The notes: generated from the sequence alone by a model not told the origin. DNA of 64,000 bases from Agromyces soli (GCF_022811605.1 NZ_CP094533.1:2232001-2296000); one strand, 5' to 3'. Shown: positions 16,560 to 24,700, numbered from the stretch's first letter. Made by a program: numbers and translations.

Positions 16560-17228
16560 TCAGGGGGTCGGGGTGTGCGCGTGCTGCTCGGCCTGGTAGG
16601 CGAGCACCGCGTCGAGGGTGGCGGTGCGGTGCCCTCGGGCCGCCAGCTCGATCTCGATCGAGGGCGCGTCGTCCTCGATGAGCCGGAGGATCGCCTCGTG
16701 CTCCTCGACGGAGGACTGCGCGCGGCCGGGCACGAAGCTGAACGAGGAGTCGCGCAGCACCTTCATGCGGTTCCAGCCGCGGTGCACGAGGTCGAGGATG
16801 TGCGGGTTCGGGCACTCCTCGAAGAGCACGGCGTGGAACTCGAGGTTCAGCGCCGTGAAGCGGTGCGGGTCGAAGGCGTCGAGGCTCTCGCGCATCCGCT
16901 CGTTCACGGCGCGGGCGCGGGCGACGTGCTCGGCCGTGAGCGTGGGGGCCGCGAGGGCGGTCGCGGCGCCCTCGACGAGGGCGAGGGTCTGCATGGTGTG
17001 CAGGTACTCGGTCTCCTGGATGAGCGCGACCTGCGCGCCCACGTTGCGCTCGAAGGTGACGAGCCCCTCGGCCTCGAGCAGGCGGATCGCCTCGCGGACG
17101 GGCACGACGGACACGCCGAGCTCGCGGGCGATCGTGCCGAGCACGAGCCGGAAGCCGGGCACGTAGCGCCCGTCGTCGATGCGCTCGCGGATGAAGCGGT
17201 AGGCCTGCTGCGCCTTGCTCTCGTTCAT
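16560..17228 (-). CDS. GntR family (FadR/FCD) transcriptional regulator
   Basis: A 222-aa regulator with an N-terminal winged helix-turn-helix (about residues 5-70, containing VSVVPVREAIRLLEAEGLV) and an all-helical FCD ligand domain. FCD regulators sense small carboxylates and usually repress catabolic operons. The ATG overlaps the stop of the hpaG-rraA fusion, so it is part of the hpa operon. Its likely operators are the GATCGTATA-containing sites upstream of hpaG (18778-18791) and hpaH (20518-20531), since FCD proteins often bind GTATAC-centred dyads. Confidence 0.88.
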   Translation of the reverse strand: MNESKAQQAYRFIRERIDDGRYVPGFRLVLGTIARELGVSVVPVREAIRLLEAEGLVTFERNVGAQVALIQETEYLHTMQTLALVEGAATALAAPTLTAEHVARARAVNERMRESLDAFDPHRFTALNLEFHAVLFEECPNPHILDLVHRGWNRMKVLRDSSFSFVPGRAQSSVEEHEAILRLIEDDAPSIEIELAARGHRTATLDAVLAYQAEQHAHTPTP

Positions 17229-18751
17229 CGGGCGTCCGCCTCGGTGGTCGGCTGCGCGGAGCGGCTGGCCTCGTACTTCGCGCGCCACTCCGCGTTCATG
17301 GGGAAGAGGCCGTCGACGGATGCCCCGGCGGCCACCTGCTCGGCGACCCAGGCGTCCTCTCGCTCCTGCGCGGCGGCCTCGGCGGCGACCTCGGCGGCGA
17401 GGGCGGCGGGGATCACGAGCACGCCGTCGCCGTCGCCGACGATGACGTCGCCCGGCTGCACCGCGGCGCCGCCGCAGGCGATCGTGACATCGGTCTCCCA
17501 CGGCACGTGGCGGCGGCCGAGCACGCTCGGGTGCGGGCCCTGAGAGAACACCGGGATCTCGAACTCCGCGACGGCGTCGAAGTCGCGCACCCCGCCGTCG
17601 GTGACGATGCCGGCCGCGCCGCGCACCTGGGCGCGCAGCGCGAGCACGTCGCCCACGGTGCCGGTGCCGCGTTCGCCGCGGGCCTCGACGACGAGCACCT
17701 CGCCCGGGGCGACCTGGTCGAAGGCGCGCTTCTGGGCGTTGAACCCGCCGCCGAACTCCTTGAAGAGGTCCGGGCGGAAGGGGATGAACCGCAGCGTCTT
17801 CGCGGTGCCGACGATGCGATCGCCGGCGTGGTTCGGGAAGACGCCCTCGATGAAGACGTCGTGGTAGCCGCGCTTGCGCAGCGCCGCGGAGATCGTCGCG
17901 ACCGCGGCCTGCGAGAGGAGCTCGCGCACCTCGGGGTCGAGGCCGGCCGGCTCGGCGGCCTCGCGCGCGGCGGCGGAGTCGGGCGCGCTCGCGCGGCCGT
18001 CGGCGACCGCGGCGAGCAGCTCGGCCTCGCTGCCCCAGGCCTCGAGGCGCTGGTCGTCGTCGATGGCGGGCTTGGTGCCGAAGTCGCCGAAGGCGTGCTC
18101 GCCCTGGGTCACGGTGGTGACGAGCCGGCCCGTGCTCGGGGCGCCGGGGGCGGCGGGGGCGTCGACCTCGACCTCGACGACGTCGCCGGGGACGACGACG
18201 GAGGAGCCGGCCGGCGTGCCGGTGAGGATCACGTCGCCCGTCTCGAGGGTGAGGTGCTGGGAGAGGTCGGCGACGAGGCGTCCGAAGGGGAAGAGCAGCG
18301 TGTCGGAGGTGTCCTCCTGCACGAGTTCGCCGTTCACCCAGGTGCGGACGCGCCATCCGTCCTGCCCGGCGACCGAGGCGGGGATCGCGGCCGGGCCGAT
18401 CGGGGTGAAGCCGTCGCCGCCCTTGTTGCGCACGTTCGACCCCTTGTCGGCCGAGCGCAGGTCGTAGACGCCGAAGTCGTTGGCCGCGGTCACGGCGGCG
18501 ATGTGCGACCAGCCGTTCTCGGGGGAGACCCAGCGCGCGGGCGCGCCGATGACGATGGCGATCTCGCCCTCGAAGGCGAGGAGTTCGGTGCCGGCGGGGC
18601 GTTCGATGGTGCCGCCGGTCGCGGCGAGCGAGGAGGCCGGCTTGAAGAAGTAGCTCGGCTGGGCGGGGGTGCGTCCGCGCTGGGCGGCCCTCGACGGGTA
18701 GTTGAGGTGCACCGCGATGATCTTGCCCGGGGTGGGGATACCGAAGGTCAT
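17225..18751 (-). CDS. hpaG: Bifunctional fusion: FAH-family HpaG isomerase/decarboxylase + RraA-like aldolase domain
   Basis: A 508-aa protein with two unrelated domains. Residues about 1-245 are a fumarylacetoacetase-fold domain (metal-site Glu in FEGEIAIVIG, then DLSQHLTLETGDVILTGTP), the type that isomerises and decarboxylates 5-carboxymethyl-2-hydroxymuconate. Residues about 270-500 are an RraA-like/HMG-aldolase domain (KTLRFIPF, GTVGDVLALRAQVRGAAGIV, TDGGVRD). E. coli HpaG instead has two FAH repeats. The RraA part may supply an oxaloacetate decarboxylase or pyruvate aldolase activity, so it might help with the last step also carried by HpaI. Both domains lie in one uninterrupted frame. 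Start ATG 18751; its stop overlaps gntR (ATGA). Confidence 0.85.
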   Translation of the reverse strand: MTFGIPTPGKIIAVHLNYPSRAAQRGRTPAQPSYFFKPASSLAATGGTIERPAGTELLAFEGEIAIVIGAPARWVSPENGWSHIAAVTAANDFGVYDLRSADKGSNVRNKGGDGFTPIGPAAIPASVAGQDGWRVRTWVNGELVQEDTSDTLLFPFGRLVADLSQHLTLETGDVILTGTPAGSSVVVPGDVVEVEVDAPAAPGAPSTGRLVTTVTQGEHAFGDFGTKPAIDDDQRLEAWGSEAELLAAVADGRASAPDSAAAREAAEPAGLDPEVRELLSQAAVATISAALRKRGYHDVFIEGVFPNHAGDRIVGTAKTLRFIPFRPDLFKEFGGGFNAQKRAFDQVAPGEVLVVEARGERGTGTVGDVLALRAQVRGAAGIVTDGGVRDFDAVAEFEIPVFSQGPHPSVLGRRHVPWETDVTIACGGAAVQPGDVIVGDGDGVLVIPAALAAEVAAEAAAQEREDAWVAEQVAAGASVDGLFPMNAEWRAKYEASRSAQPTTEADAR

Positions 18752-18777
18752 TGACGTTCTCGTCTCGTTGTATCTGA

Positions 18778-18791
18778 AATGATATACGATC
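18778..18791 (-). promoter_or_regulatory. Candidate GntR operator upstream of hpaG
   Basis: The minus strand reads GATCGTATATCAT, sharing GATCGTATA with the perfect palindrome upstream of hpaH. It lies 27-40 bases before the hpaG start, where it would overlap the promoter. Confidence 0.5.
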
Positions 18792-18817
18792 TGGCGACGC
18801 GGCGGAAGTGCCGGCGC

Positions 18818-19702
18818 TCAGTAGCTCTCGCGGGGGGCGCCCGCGTCCGAGGCGGTCGCGCCGGAGGCATCCGTGCCGTCGCCCGTCCGGTCGTTCGCGG
18901 GGTGCGCGCCGATGAAGCGGTCGGCGAGCGCCTCCGAGGCGCGCGCCAGGATCGCGACGTCGGCGCCGACGGCGGCGAAGGCCGCCCCCTCCGTCACGTA
19001 GCGGTCGGCGTCCGCCGGCACGAAGGCGTTGATGCCGGCGGGCTTGCCGGCCGCTCGGGCGGCCCGGATCGCGGTGAGCGCGGCGTCGACGACGTCCGGA
19101 TGGCTCGGCTGACCGAGCAGGCCCATCGAACCCGCGAGGTCGGCCGGCCCGATGAAGATCGCGTCCACGCCGTCGACCGCGAGGATCTCCTCGACGTTCG
19201 CGATCGCGGCGGCCGACTCGATCTGCACGATCAGGCTCACCGTCTCGGAGGCGCGCCCGAGGTAGCCCTCGATGCGGTTCCAGCGGGACGAGCGGGCGAG
19301 CGACGCGCCGACGCCGCGCGCGCCGTGCTCGGCCGGAGCGGCGTCGCCCCCGGCCGGGCCCGGGTAGCGCACGGCGCGGACGAGCTCACGCGCCTGCTCG
19401 GCCGAGTCGACCATCGGCACGAGCAGGTTCTGCACGCCGAGGTCGAGGTACTGCTTGATGAGCACGGGGTCGCCGATCGGCGGCCGCACCACGGCCGAGA
19501 CCGGGTAGGCCGACATCGCGTACAGCTGGTGCAGGATCGACTGCAGGTCGTTGGGGGAGTGCTCGGCGTCGAGGAGCACCCAGTCCACGCCGCTGCCCGC
19601 GGCGACTTCGGCGATGATCGGGCTGGCGGAGCAGACCCACATGCCGATCTGCGGGCGGTCGGCCGCGGCGAGGCGGGCCGAGAACGTCTGCGGGGCGTTC
19701 AT
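18818..19702 (-). CDS. hpaI: 4-hydroxy-2-oxoheptanedioate aldolase
   Basis: Class II pyruvate aldolase of 294 aa that splits the last C7 intermediate to pyruvate and succinate semialdehyde. Family residues are visible: catalytic His in LLDAEHSPND, Glu in QIESAAAIANVEEI and Asp in FIGPADLAGSMG as metal ligands. HpaI from E. coli is 262 aa; the extra length is a glycine/alanine/proline-rich insert near residue 120 and a low-complexity C-terminal tail ending PRESY. The ATG overlaps the hpaH stop (ATGA), so hpaH and hpaI are translationally coupled in pathway order. Confidence 0.9.
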   Translation of the reverse strand: MNAPQTFSARLAAADRPQIGMWVCSASPIIAEVAAGSGVDWVLLDAEHSPNDLQSILHQLYAMSAYPVSAVVRPPIGDPVLIKQYLDLGVQNLLVPMVDSAEQARELVRAVRYPGPAGGDAAPAEHGARGVGASLARSSRWNRIEGYLGRASETVSLIVQIESAAAIANVEEILAVDGVDAIFIGPADLAGSMGLLGQPSHPDVVDAALTAIRAARAAGKPAGINAFVPADADRYVTEGAAFAAVGADVAILARASEALADRFIGAHPANDRTGDGTDASGATASDAGAPRESY

Positions 19703-20484
19703 TCGAATCGGCACGTGATCGCCCCCAGCTGGCCGTAGTCGGCGTGCACGGTGTCGCCGCGCTCGACCCACATCGGTCGGGTGAACGAACCCGCGAGCAC
19801 GATCTCGCCCGCTTCGAGCGACTGCCCGTGCTGCGCGAGCTTGTTCGCGAGCCAGGCGACGCCCATCGCGGGATGGCCGAGCACGGCGGCGGCGACGCCC
19901 GACTCCTCGATCGTCTGGTTGCGGTACAGCAGCGCGCCGACCCAGCGCAGGTCGAGCTCGTCGACCTTCACCGGGCGGCCGCCGAGCACCATGCCGCCCA
20001 TCGCGGCGTTGTCGCTGATCGTGTCGACGATCGTGCGGCCCTCGAGCTCGATGTGCGAGTTCAGGATCTCGAGCGCCGGCACGACGTACGCGGTCGCGTC
20101 GAGCACGTCGAAGATGGTGGCGTTCGGGCCGGAGAGCGGCTTCGCGAGCACGAAGGCGAGCTCCACCTCGATGCGCACGTTCGAGAAGCGGTCGTACTCG
20201 ACCGTCGCGCCGGACTCGAACACCATGTCGTCGAAGATCACGCCGTAGTCGGGCTCGGTGATGCCCGTCGCGACCTGCATCACCTTCGAGGTGAGGCCGA
20301 TCTTGCGGCCGACGAGGCGGGCGCCGGCTGCGGCGCGCCGCTCGGCCCAGAGCTTCTGCACGGCGTACGCGTCCTCGACGGTCATGCCGTCGTGGCGGGC
20401 GGTGAGCCGCGGCACGATGCCGCGGTCGCGATCGGCGATGAACAGTTCGTCGGCGATCGCCTCGATGGTGGACTGGTTCAGCAC
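19699..20484 (-). CDS. hpaH: 2-oxo-hept-3-ene-1,7-dioate hydratase
   Basis: Hydrates the 2-oxoheptenedioate formed by HpaG, giving the HpaI substrate. The 261-aa product (E. coli HpaH is 267 aa) has the hydratase/decarboxylase family segments GRKIGLTSKVMQ, VEVELAFVLAKPL-like metal region (Glu-x-Glu in RIEVELAFVL) and GEIVLAGSFTRP. The GTG at 20484 is chosen from the family N-terminus (LNQSTIEAIADEL) and a GGAG seven bases upstream. It is the first gene of the hpaHI unit and has a perfect GATCGTATACGATC dyad 34 bases upstream. Confidence 0.9.
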   Translation of the reverse strand: MLNQSTIEAIADELFIADRDRGIVPRLTARHDGMTVEDAYAVQKLWAERRAAAGARLVGRKIGLTSKVMQVATGITEPDYGVIFDDMVFESGATVEYDRFSNVRIEVELAFVLAKPLSGPNATIFDVLDATAYVVPALEILNSHIELEGRTIVDTISDNAAMGGMVLGGRPVKVDELDLRWVGALLYRNQTIEESGVAAAVLGHPAMGVAWLANKLAQHGQSLEAGEIVLAGSFTRPMWVERGDTVHADYGQLGAITCRFE

Positions 20485-20517
20485 GCGGGCTCCACTTCCT
20501 CGTCGGGCGCTTGGGTT

Positions 20518-20531
20518 GATCGTATACGATC
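20518..20531 (-). promoter_or_regulatory. Perfect 14-bp palindrome, candidate GntR operator of hpaHI
   Basis: GATCGTATACGATC centred 40 bases before the hpaH GTG. The GTATAC core is typical of FCD-type GntR operators, and a gntR gene is in the same cluster. Confidence 0.6.
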
Positions 20532-20595
20532 CCGCGGCTCCGGCGCGAGGGCTTCGCGTCGTTCCCGCCGAGCGGCCGGTTCGCTCGGCCTGTCG

Positions 20596-20685
20596 ACAAC
20601 TCAGGAAGCCTCGCCGGCGTGCCCAGCGACGGCGCGGGTTGCACGAATCGACGACCCGCATAACCGCCACATGTTCCTGAGTTGT
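20596..20685. repeat. Inverted repeat (palindrome family 2, copy 2)
   Basis: Arms ACAACTCAGGAA (20596-20607) and TTCCTGAGTTGT (20674-20685) are perfect inverse copies 66 bases apart. It begins seven bases downstream of the ThDP gene stop and lies before the hpaH promoter, so it may end transcription from the ThDP gene. It shares the 16-base core CACAACTCAGGAACAT with copy 1. Confidence 0.75.
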
Positions 20686-20691
20686 GTGAGG

Positions 20692-22356
20692 TCAGCGGGA
20701 GTTCACGCGGATGATCTCCTGCTGGTAGGGGGCGATGACGTCGCCCGAGATGCGGCAGTCGAGCAGCAGGAAGGGGCGCTCCGCCGCGGGGCGGGCGGCC
20801 CAGTCCGCGAGGGCGTCGAGCTCGCCGAGCTCGCGCACGACGACGCCCTCCGCGCCGAACGCGCGCGCCGCGGCCGCGAAGTCGGCCTCGGGGATGCGCA
20901 TCGGGCCCTCGGCGAGCCCCTTCAGACCGTAGAGGTTCACCTCCGCGCCGTAGGCGGCGTCGTTCCAGACCACGGCGACGCCTCGTCCGCCCGCCGTGCG
21001 GATCGCGGTCTCGAGGTCGGCGATCGCCATCAGCCCGCCGCCGTCGCCCGTCGTGAGCACGATCGTGGACTCGGGGCGGGCGGCCGCCGCGCCGGCGACG
21101 CTCGGGAAGCCCTGCCCGATCGACTGGAACGCGGTGCCGACCATCATCATCCGGTCGGGTGCCGCCACCGGCCAGTACATGTTCGCCCAGCCGATGAAGT
21201 GCCCGCCGTCGGAGACGACCACGCGATCCTCGGGCAGCAGCTCGGCGATCCGGCGCGCCGCGCTGCGGGGGTCGAGCCGGCCGTCCGGTGCGGCGACCTC
21301 GCCGGACTCGTAGCTCCGCGCGGCCGCGACGTCGACGCGCTCGCGCCAGGCGTCGGGGCGCACCGCCTCGCCCGTGAGCGAGATCAGCTGCGAGACGAGC
21401 TCGCGGGCGACGAGCCCGGCGTCGCCGCGCACGTAGCCGCCCACGTTCGGATGCGTCGCCGCCGGGGCGACGTCGACCTGGAACACGCGCGTGCCCGGCG
21501 CGAACAGCTCGCCGAAGCGCATCGTGAACTGGTTGAGCGACGCGCCGAAGACGACGGCGACGTCGGCCTCGCGGACGAGTGCCATCGCGCCGTCGGCGCC
21601 GAAGCCGCCGGCGACGCCGAGGTCGAAATGCGCCTCGGGGAAGACGCCGCGGCCGAGCGCGGTGGAGGCGGTGAGCGCACCGGCTGCGGCTGCGAGCTCG
21701 CCGAGCGCCTCGCTCGCGTCGGCGAGCCAGGCTCCGCGGCCGGCGAGGAGGAACGGCCGCTCCGCCCCGGCGAGAGCGCGGGCGATCTCGCTCAGCTGGC
21801 CGTGCGCGAACTCGCCGGACGGCGCGACCGGCCCCGGCAGAGCGGGGGACGGCGCCGCGGTGAGGGGCCCCGCCTCGGCGGCGGCGACGTCGTAGGGGAT
21901 CGCGAGCACGACCGGCAGTCGGTACTGCAGGGCGTGCTCGATCGCGATGACCGTGGTCGCCGCGGCATCCGTGCGGCCGACCGTATAGGTGCGCGCGCCG
22001 ACCGCGGAGGCGAGCGCGATCTGGTCGACGTCCCAGGGGCGGGGGCCCGAGGTGGGCTCGTCGCCGACGACGAGCACGAGCGGCACGCGCGCCTGCGCGG
22101 CCTCGGCGAGCGAGGTGAGCGTGTTCGTGAAGCCGGCGCCGTAGGTCGAGGTCGCCGCGGCGAGACGCTTCGAGGCGCGGTAGTGGGCGTCGGCGGCGAC
22201 GACGCCGCCGGCCTCGTGGCGCACCGCGGTGAACACGGCGCCGGTCTCGCGCTCGATCGCGTCGAGGAAATAGGCGTTGCCGTTGCCCATCACGCCGAAG
22301 ACGTGGCTGACGTGGGCGGAGAGGGCGTGGGCGACGTGGGAGGAGACGGTGGGCAT
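20692..22356 (-). CDS. Thiamine diphosphate-dependent enzyme (acetolactate synthase/decarboxylase fold)
   Basis: A 554-aa ThDP enzyme with the three-domain layout: N-terminal pyrimidine domain with catalytic Glu in AVRHEAGGVVAA (about residue 48), a central domain, and a C-terminal ThDP/Mg domain with the GDGG...N motif from TTGDGGGLMAIAD to VVWNDAAYG. It could be a 2-oxoacid decarboxylase, a synthase or a benzoylformate decarboxylase-like enzyme; the motifs do not decide. ATG 22356 follows GAAAGG by seven bases. It lies upstream of hpaHI on the same strand but has a separate palindrome after it, so a link to the hpa pathway is only contextual. Confidence 0.82.
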   Translation of the reverse strand: MPTVSSHVAHALSAHVSHVFGVMGNGNAYFLDAIERETGAVFTAVRHEAGGVVAADAHYRASKRLAAATSTYGAGFTNTLTSLAEAAQARVPLVLVVGDEPTSGPRPWDVDQIALASAVGARTYTVGRTDAAATTVIAIEHALQYRLPVVLAIPYDVAAAEAGPLTAAPSPALPGPVAPSGEFAHGQLSEIARALAGAERPFLLAGRGAWLADASEALGELAAAAGALTASTALGRGVFPEAHFDLGVAGGFGADGAMALVREADVAVVFGASLNQFTMRFGELFAPGTRVFQVDVAPAATHPNVGGYVRGDAGLVARELVSQLISLTGEAVRPDAWRERVDVAAARSYESGEVAAPDGRLDPRSAARRIAELLPEDRVVVSDGGHFIGWANMYWPVAAPDRMMMVGTAFQSIGQGFPSVAGAAAARPESTIVLTTGDGGGLMAIADLETAIRTAGGRGVAVVWNDAAYGAEVNLYGLKGLAEGPMRIPEADFAAAARAFGAEGVVVRELGELDALADWAARPAAERPFLLLDCRISGDVIAPYQQEIIRVNSR

Positions 22357-22511
22357 GCGGCGGCCTTTCGAGACGCGACGGACGGATTCCGTATGTGTCT
22401 CGCAACCGACGCCGGCATCGGCTCGCTTCGTGCCCATTTTTCGAGCACCGGCGCGGATGGCGCGCCTGGACGCAACGAGTATACGGCGACGAGCGGATGC
22501 CGCGGGCACGG

Positions 22512-22517
22512 CATGAT
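22512..22517 (+). promoter_or_regulatory. Candidate -10 of the NIPSNAP-like gene (leaderless)
   Basis: CATGAT lies six bases before the ATG at 22524, as in the other leaderless candidates in this window. Confidence 0.3.
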
Positions 22518-22523
22518 TGAGCC

Positions 22524-22829
22524 ATGAAGACCGTGCAGTTGCGTCGCTATCAGATCGTCGAGGGCGAGTACGAGGCGTTCGTGGAGTGGTTCGAGACCCG
22601 GATGCCCGCAGTGCGGCGCGCCACCGGGTTCGAGGTGGAGTTCGCCTACGGGCGGCCGGAGGCGCATGAGTTCGTCTGGGCCGTGAGCGTGCCCGGCGAC
22701 CGCGCCGAGTTCGAGCGCGTCGAGGCCGCCTACCTCGTCTCCCCGGAGCGCCGGGGGGCGTTCGAGGGGATCCCGGAGCGCATCGCGGCGAAGGAGATCT
22801 CCTTCGTGGAGGACGTCTCGATCGCCTGA
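22524..22829 (+). CDS. NIPSNAP/ABM-like small protein
   Basis: A 101-aa protein beginning MKTVQLRRYQIVEGEYEAFV, resembling the dimeric alpha/beta-barrel NIPSNAP family (RxYxI at the start, a WFETRMP segment, then FVWAVSVPGDR). No catalytic residues can be named and the cellular role is unknown. It is divergent from the ThDP gene across a 167-base gap and ends in its own strong terminator, so it is transcribed alone. Confidence 0.65.
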   Translation: MKTVQLRRYQIVEGEYEAFVEWFETRMPAVRRATGFEVEFAYGRPEAHEFVWAVSVPGDRAEFERVEAAYLVSPERRGAFEGIPERIAAKEISFVEDVSIA

Positions 22830-22848
22830 ATTCCGGGGATGGACCGCG

Positions 22849-22882
22849 GGGGCGGCGACGTGCGCGGGCACGTCGCCGCCCC
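22849..22882 (+). terminator. Intrinsic terminator after the NIPSNAP-like gene
   Basis: A perfect 14-bp stem (GGGGCGGCGACGTG at 22849-22862 with 22869-22882) and a 6-base loop is followed by GTCTTTCT. Confidence 0.85.
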
Positions 22883-22897
22883 GTCTTTCTCCAGGTG

Positions 22898-22925
22898 TTG
22901 TGTTTCTTGTCAACAGTTGTAGACT
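22898..22925 (+). promoter_or_regulatory. Promoter of the peptide ABC operon with overlapping operator (site E)
   Basis: TTGTGT (22898-22903), 16-base spacer and TAGACT (22920-22925) form a plausible promoter 158 bases before the binding-protein ATG. GTCAAC-AGTT-GTAGAC (22909-22924) is an inverted repeat over the -10 and matches sites at 37433 and 43457. Confidence 0.6.
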
Positions 22926-23082
22926 TACCCGCACGGCACATCGAGGTGACGACCTCTCGAGCTCCACGGCTACGTCGCCGCGGCGCATCGACGCGCAGAA
23001 CGCGACCGGAGGGATCGGCACTCGCCCTGACCGCGATGTCCCGCAGCACCCACCTGTTTCCCCGCAATCGAGAGAAGAAGAC

Positions 23083-24618
23083 ATGAAGAAGGCACTGCCA
23101 GGCGTCGCCCTCGCCGCGGCCGCCGCGTTCGCGCTCACCGCGTGCACGTCCGGTACTGACGCGCCCTCCGACGGTGACGGCGGGACCTCGGTCCACCCGC
23201 TGAGCATCGGCAACTTCCTGGACGTCACCTCCTGGGACCCCTCGCTCGCCGACATCGGCTTCGACGGCCCCTACCTGTCGGCGGTCTACGACCCGCTGCT
23301 GACCATCGACGGCGACGGCCAGCCGCAGCCCGGCCTCGCGACCGACTGGGAGGTGTCTGACGACTTCACCACCATCACGATGAACCTCCGCACCGACACC
23401 GAGTTCTCGAACGGCGAGGCCTTCAACGCCGAAGCCGCCGTGAAGAGCCTCGACTACCTGAAGGCGGGCGTCCGCTCGCAGGAGGCGTACCAGAAGGTCG
23501 AGAGCTTCGAGGCGGTCGACGAGGACACCATCGCGATCCACCTGACCCAGCGCGACGACACGATCCTCTACTTCATGGGCCTCGGCCGCAGCTACATGAT
23601 GGCGCCCTCGGCCATCGACGACGGCTCGCTCGCGACCGCCCCCGTCGGCTCCGGCCCGTACACGCTGGGTGCGAGCTCGGTGCCCGGCGCGGAGTACCAC
23701 TTCGACAAGGTCGCCGATCACTGGGCGGCCGAGGACTTCCCCTTCGACCCGCTCACCATCTCGCCGCTCTCGGACGCGACGGCCATGCTGAACGGCATGG
23801 AGGGCGGCCAGTTCAACCTCATCTACGGCGACAAGACCGCGATGGACCTGGCCCCCGACAACGACTGGAACGTCGCCAGCGGCCTGTCCATGTGGGTCGG
23901 CCTGCAGTTCAGCGACCGGCTCGGCGCGACCGAGATGGGCAAGCCGCTCGGCGACGTGCGCGTGCGCCAGGCGCTGAACTACGCGTTCAACGGGCAGGAG
24001 CTCGTCGACACCATCGGTCAGGGCGTCGGCGTCGCGACCAACCAGGTGTTCCCGGCCGACACCCCCGGCTACGTGAAGTCGCTGAACGACATGTACCCCG
24101 CGAACATCGAGAAGGCGAAGCAGCTGCTCGCCGAGGCGGGCTACGCGGACGGCTTCGACGTGACCATGCCCATGGCCCCGCCGTTCCAGCCGTGGCAGGC
24201 GATCATCGAGCAGACCTTCGGCGAGCTCGGCATCGGCGTCACCTTCAAGGAGACCGACTTCATGCAGTACATGTCGGTCGCGCCCGAGTACCCCATGTTC
24301 GTCGCGGTCATCGCGATGGACGGCAACCCGGTCGCCACGGTCGAGCGCCAGATCGCGAAGCCGCAGTGGTACAACCCGAACCCGGGCGTCGAGGCGTTCC
24401 CCGAGATCCAGGCCCAGATCGACACGGTCTTCAGCGCCGAGCCCGGCGACGAGCAGATCGCCGCGATCGAGAAGCTCAACGAGCTCGTCACCGAGCAGGC
24501 CTTCTTCTCGGTCTGGAGCCAGTCGACGAACACCTACATCTCGACCTCCGAGTTCGAGGTGACGCCGGTCATCGGCATGATGTTCCCGACGCTCCGCCAG
24601 ATCGAGGTCGTGGGCTGA
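23083..24618 (+). CDS. ABC transporter substrate-binding lipoprotein (family 5, peptide/nickel type)
   Basis: Extracytoplasmic solute receptor of 511 aa. The signal sequence ends in lipobox LTAC (cysteine near residue 21). The mature part has the SBP_bac_5 pattern: DVTSWDPSLADIG, LLTIDGDGQPQPGLATDWE, then VRVRQALNYAFNGQEL and a C-terminal IEKLNELVTEQAFFSVW. The family binds peptides, nickel chelates, opines or glycosides; no choice is possible from motifs. ATG 23083 follows AGAGAAGAAG. It heads an operon with dppB-, dppCD- and dppF-like genes, separated from them by a strong stem-loop. Confidence 0.9.
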   Translation: MKKALPGVALAAAAAFALTACTSGTDAPSDGDGGTSVHPLSIGNFLDVTSWDPSLADIGFDGPYLSAVYDPLLTIDGDGQPQPGLATDWEVSDDFTTITMNLRTDTEFSNGEAFNAEAAVKSLDYLKAGVRSQEAYQKVESFEAVDEDTIAIHLTQRDDTILYFMGLGRSYMMAPSAIDDGSLATAPVGSGPYTLGASSVPGAEYHFDKVADHWAAEDFPFDPLTISPLSDATAMLNGMEGGQFNLIYGDKTAMDLAPDNDWNVASGLSMWVGLQFSDRLGATEMGKPLGDVRVRQALNYAFNGQELVDTIGQGVGVATNQVFPADTPGYVKSLNDMYPANIEKAKQLLAEAGYADGFDVTMPMAPPFQPWQAIIEQTFGELGIGVTFKETDFMQYMSVAPEYPMFVAVIAMDGNPVATVERQIAKPQWYNPNPGVEAFPEIQAQIDTVFSAEPGDEQIAAIEKLNELVTEQAFFSVWSQSTNTYISTSEFEVTPVIGMMFPTLRQIEVVG

Positions 24619-24625
24619 CCGCCTC

Positions 24626-24660
24626 GGGACGGGGCCGCGCGAGCAGCGCGGCCCCGTCCC
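24626..24660 (+). terminator. Strong stem-loop between binding protein and permease genes
   Basis: A perfect 15-bp GC stem (24626-24640 with 24646-24660) around GAGCA, six bases past the stop and without a T-run. Such hairpins commonly stabilise the binding-protein mRNA and reduce read-through into permease genes. Confidence 0.75.
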
Positions 24661-24700
24661 ACCGGCTTCCCCCGAGTCCGCACCCGATCCAGGAGTTCCC

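Noticed and set aside
22479-22484. GTATAC in the ThDP/NIPSNAP gap as a GntR operator
   Set aside because: Only the six-base core matches; the flanks do not resemble the two hpa sites.
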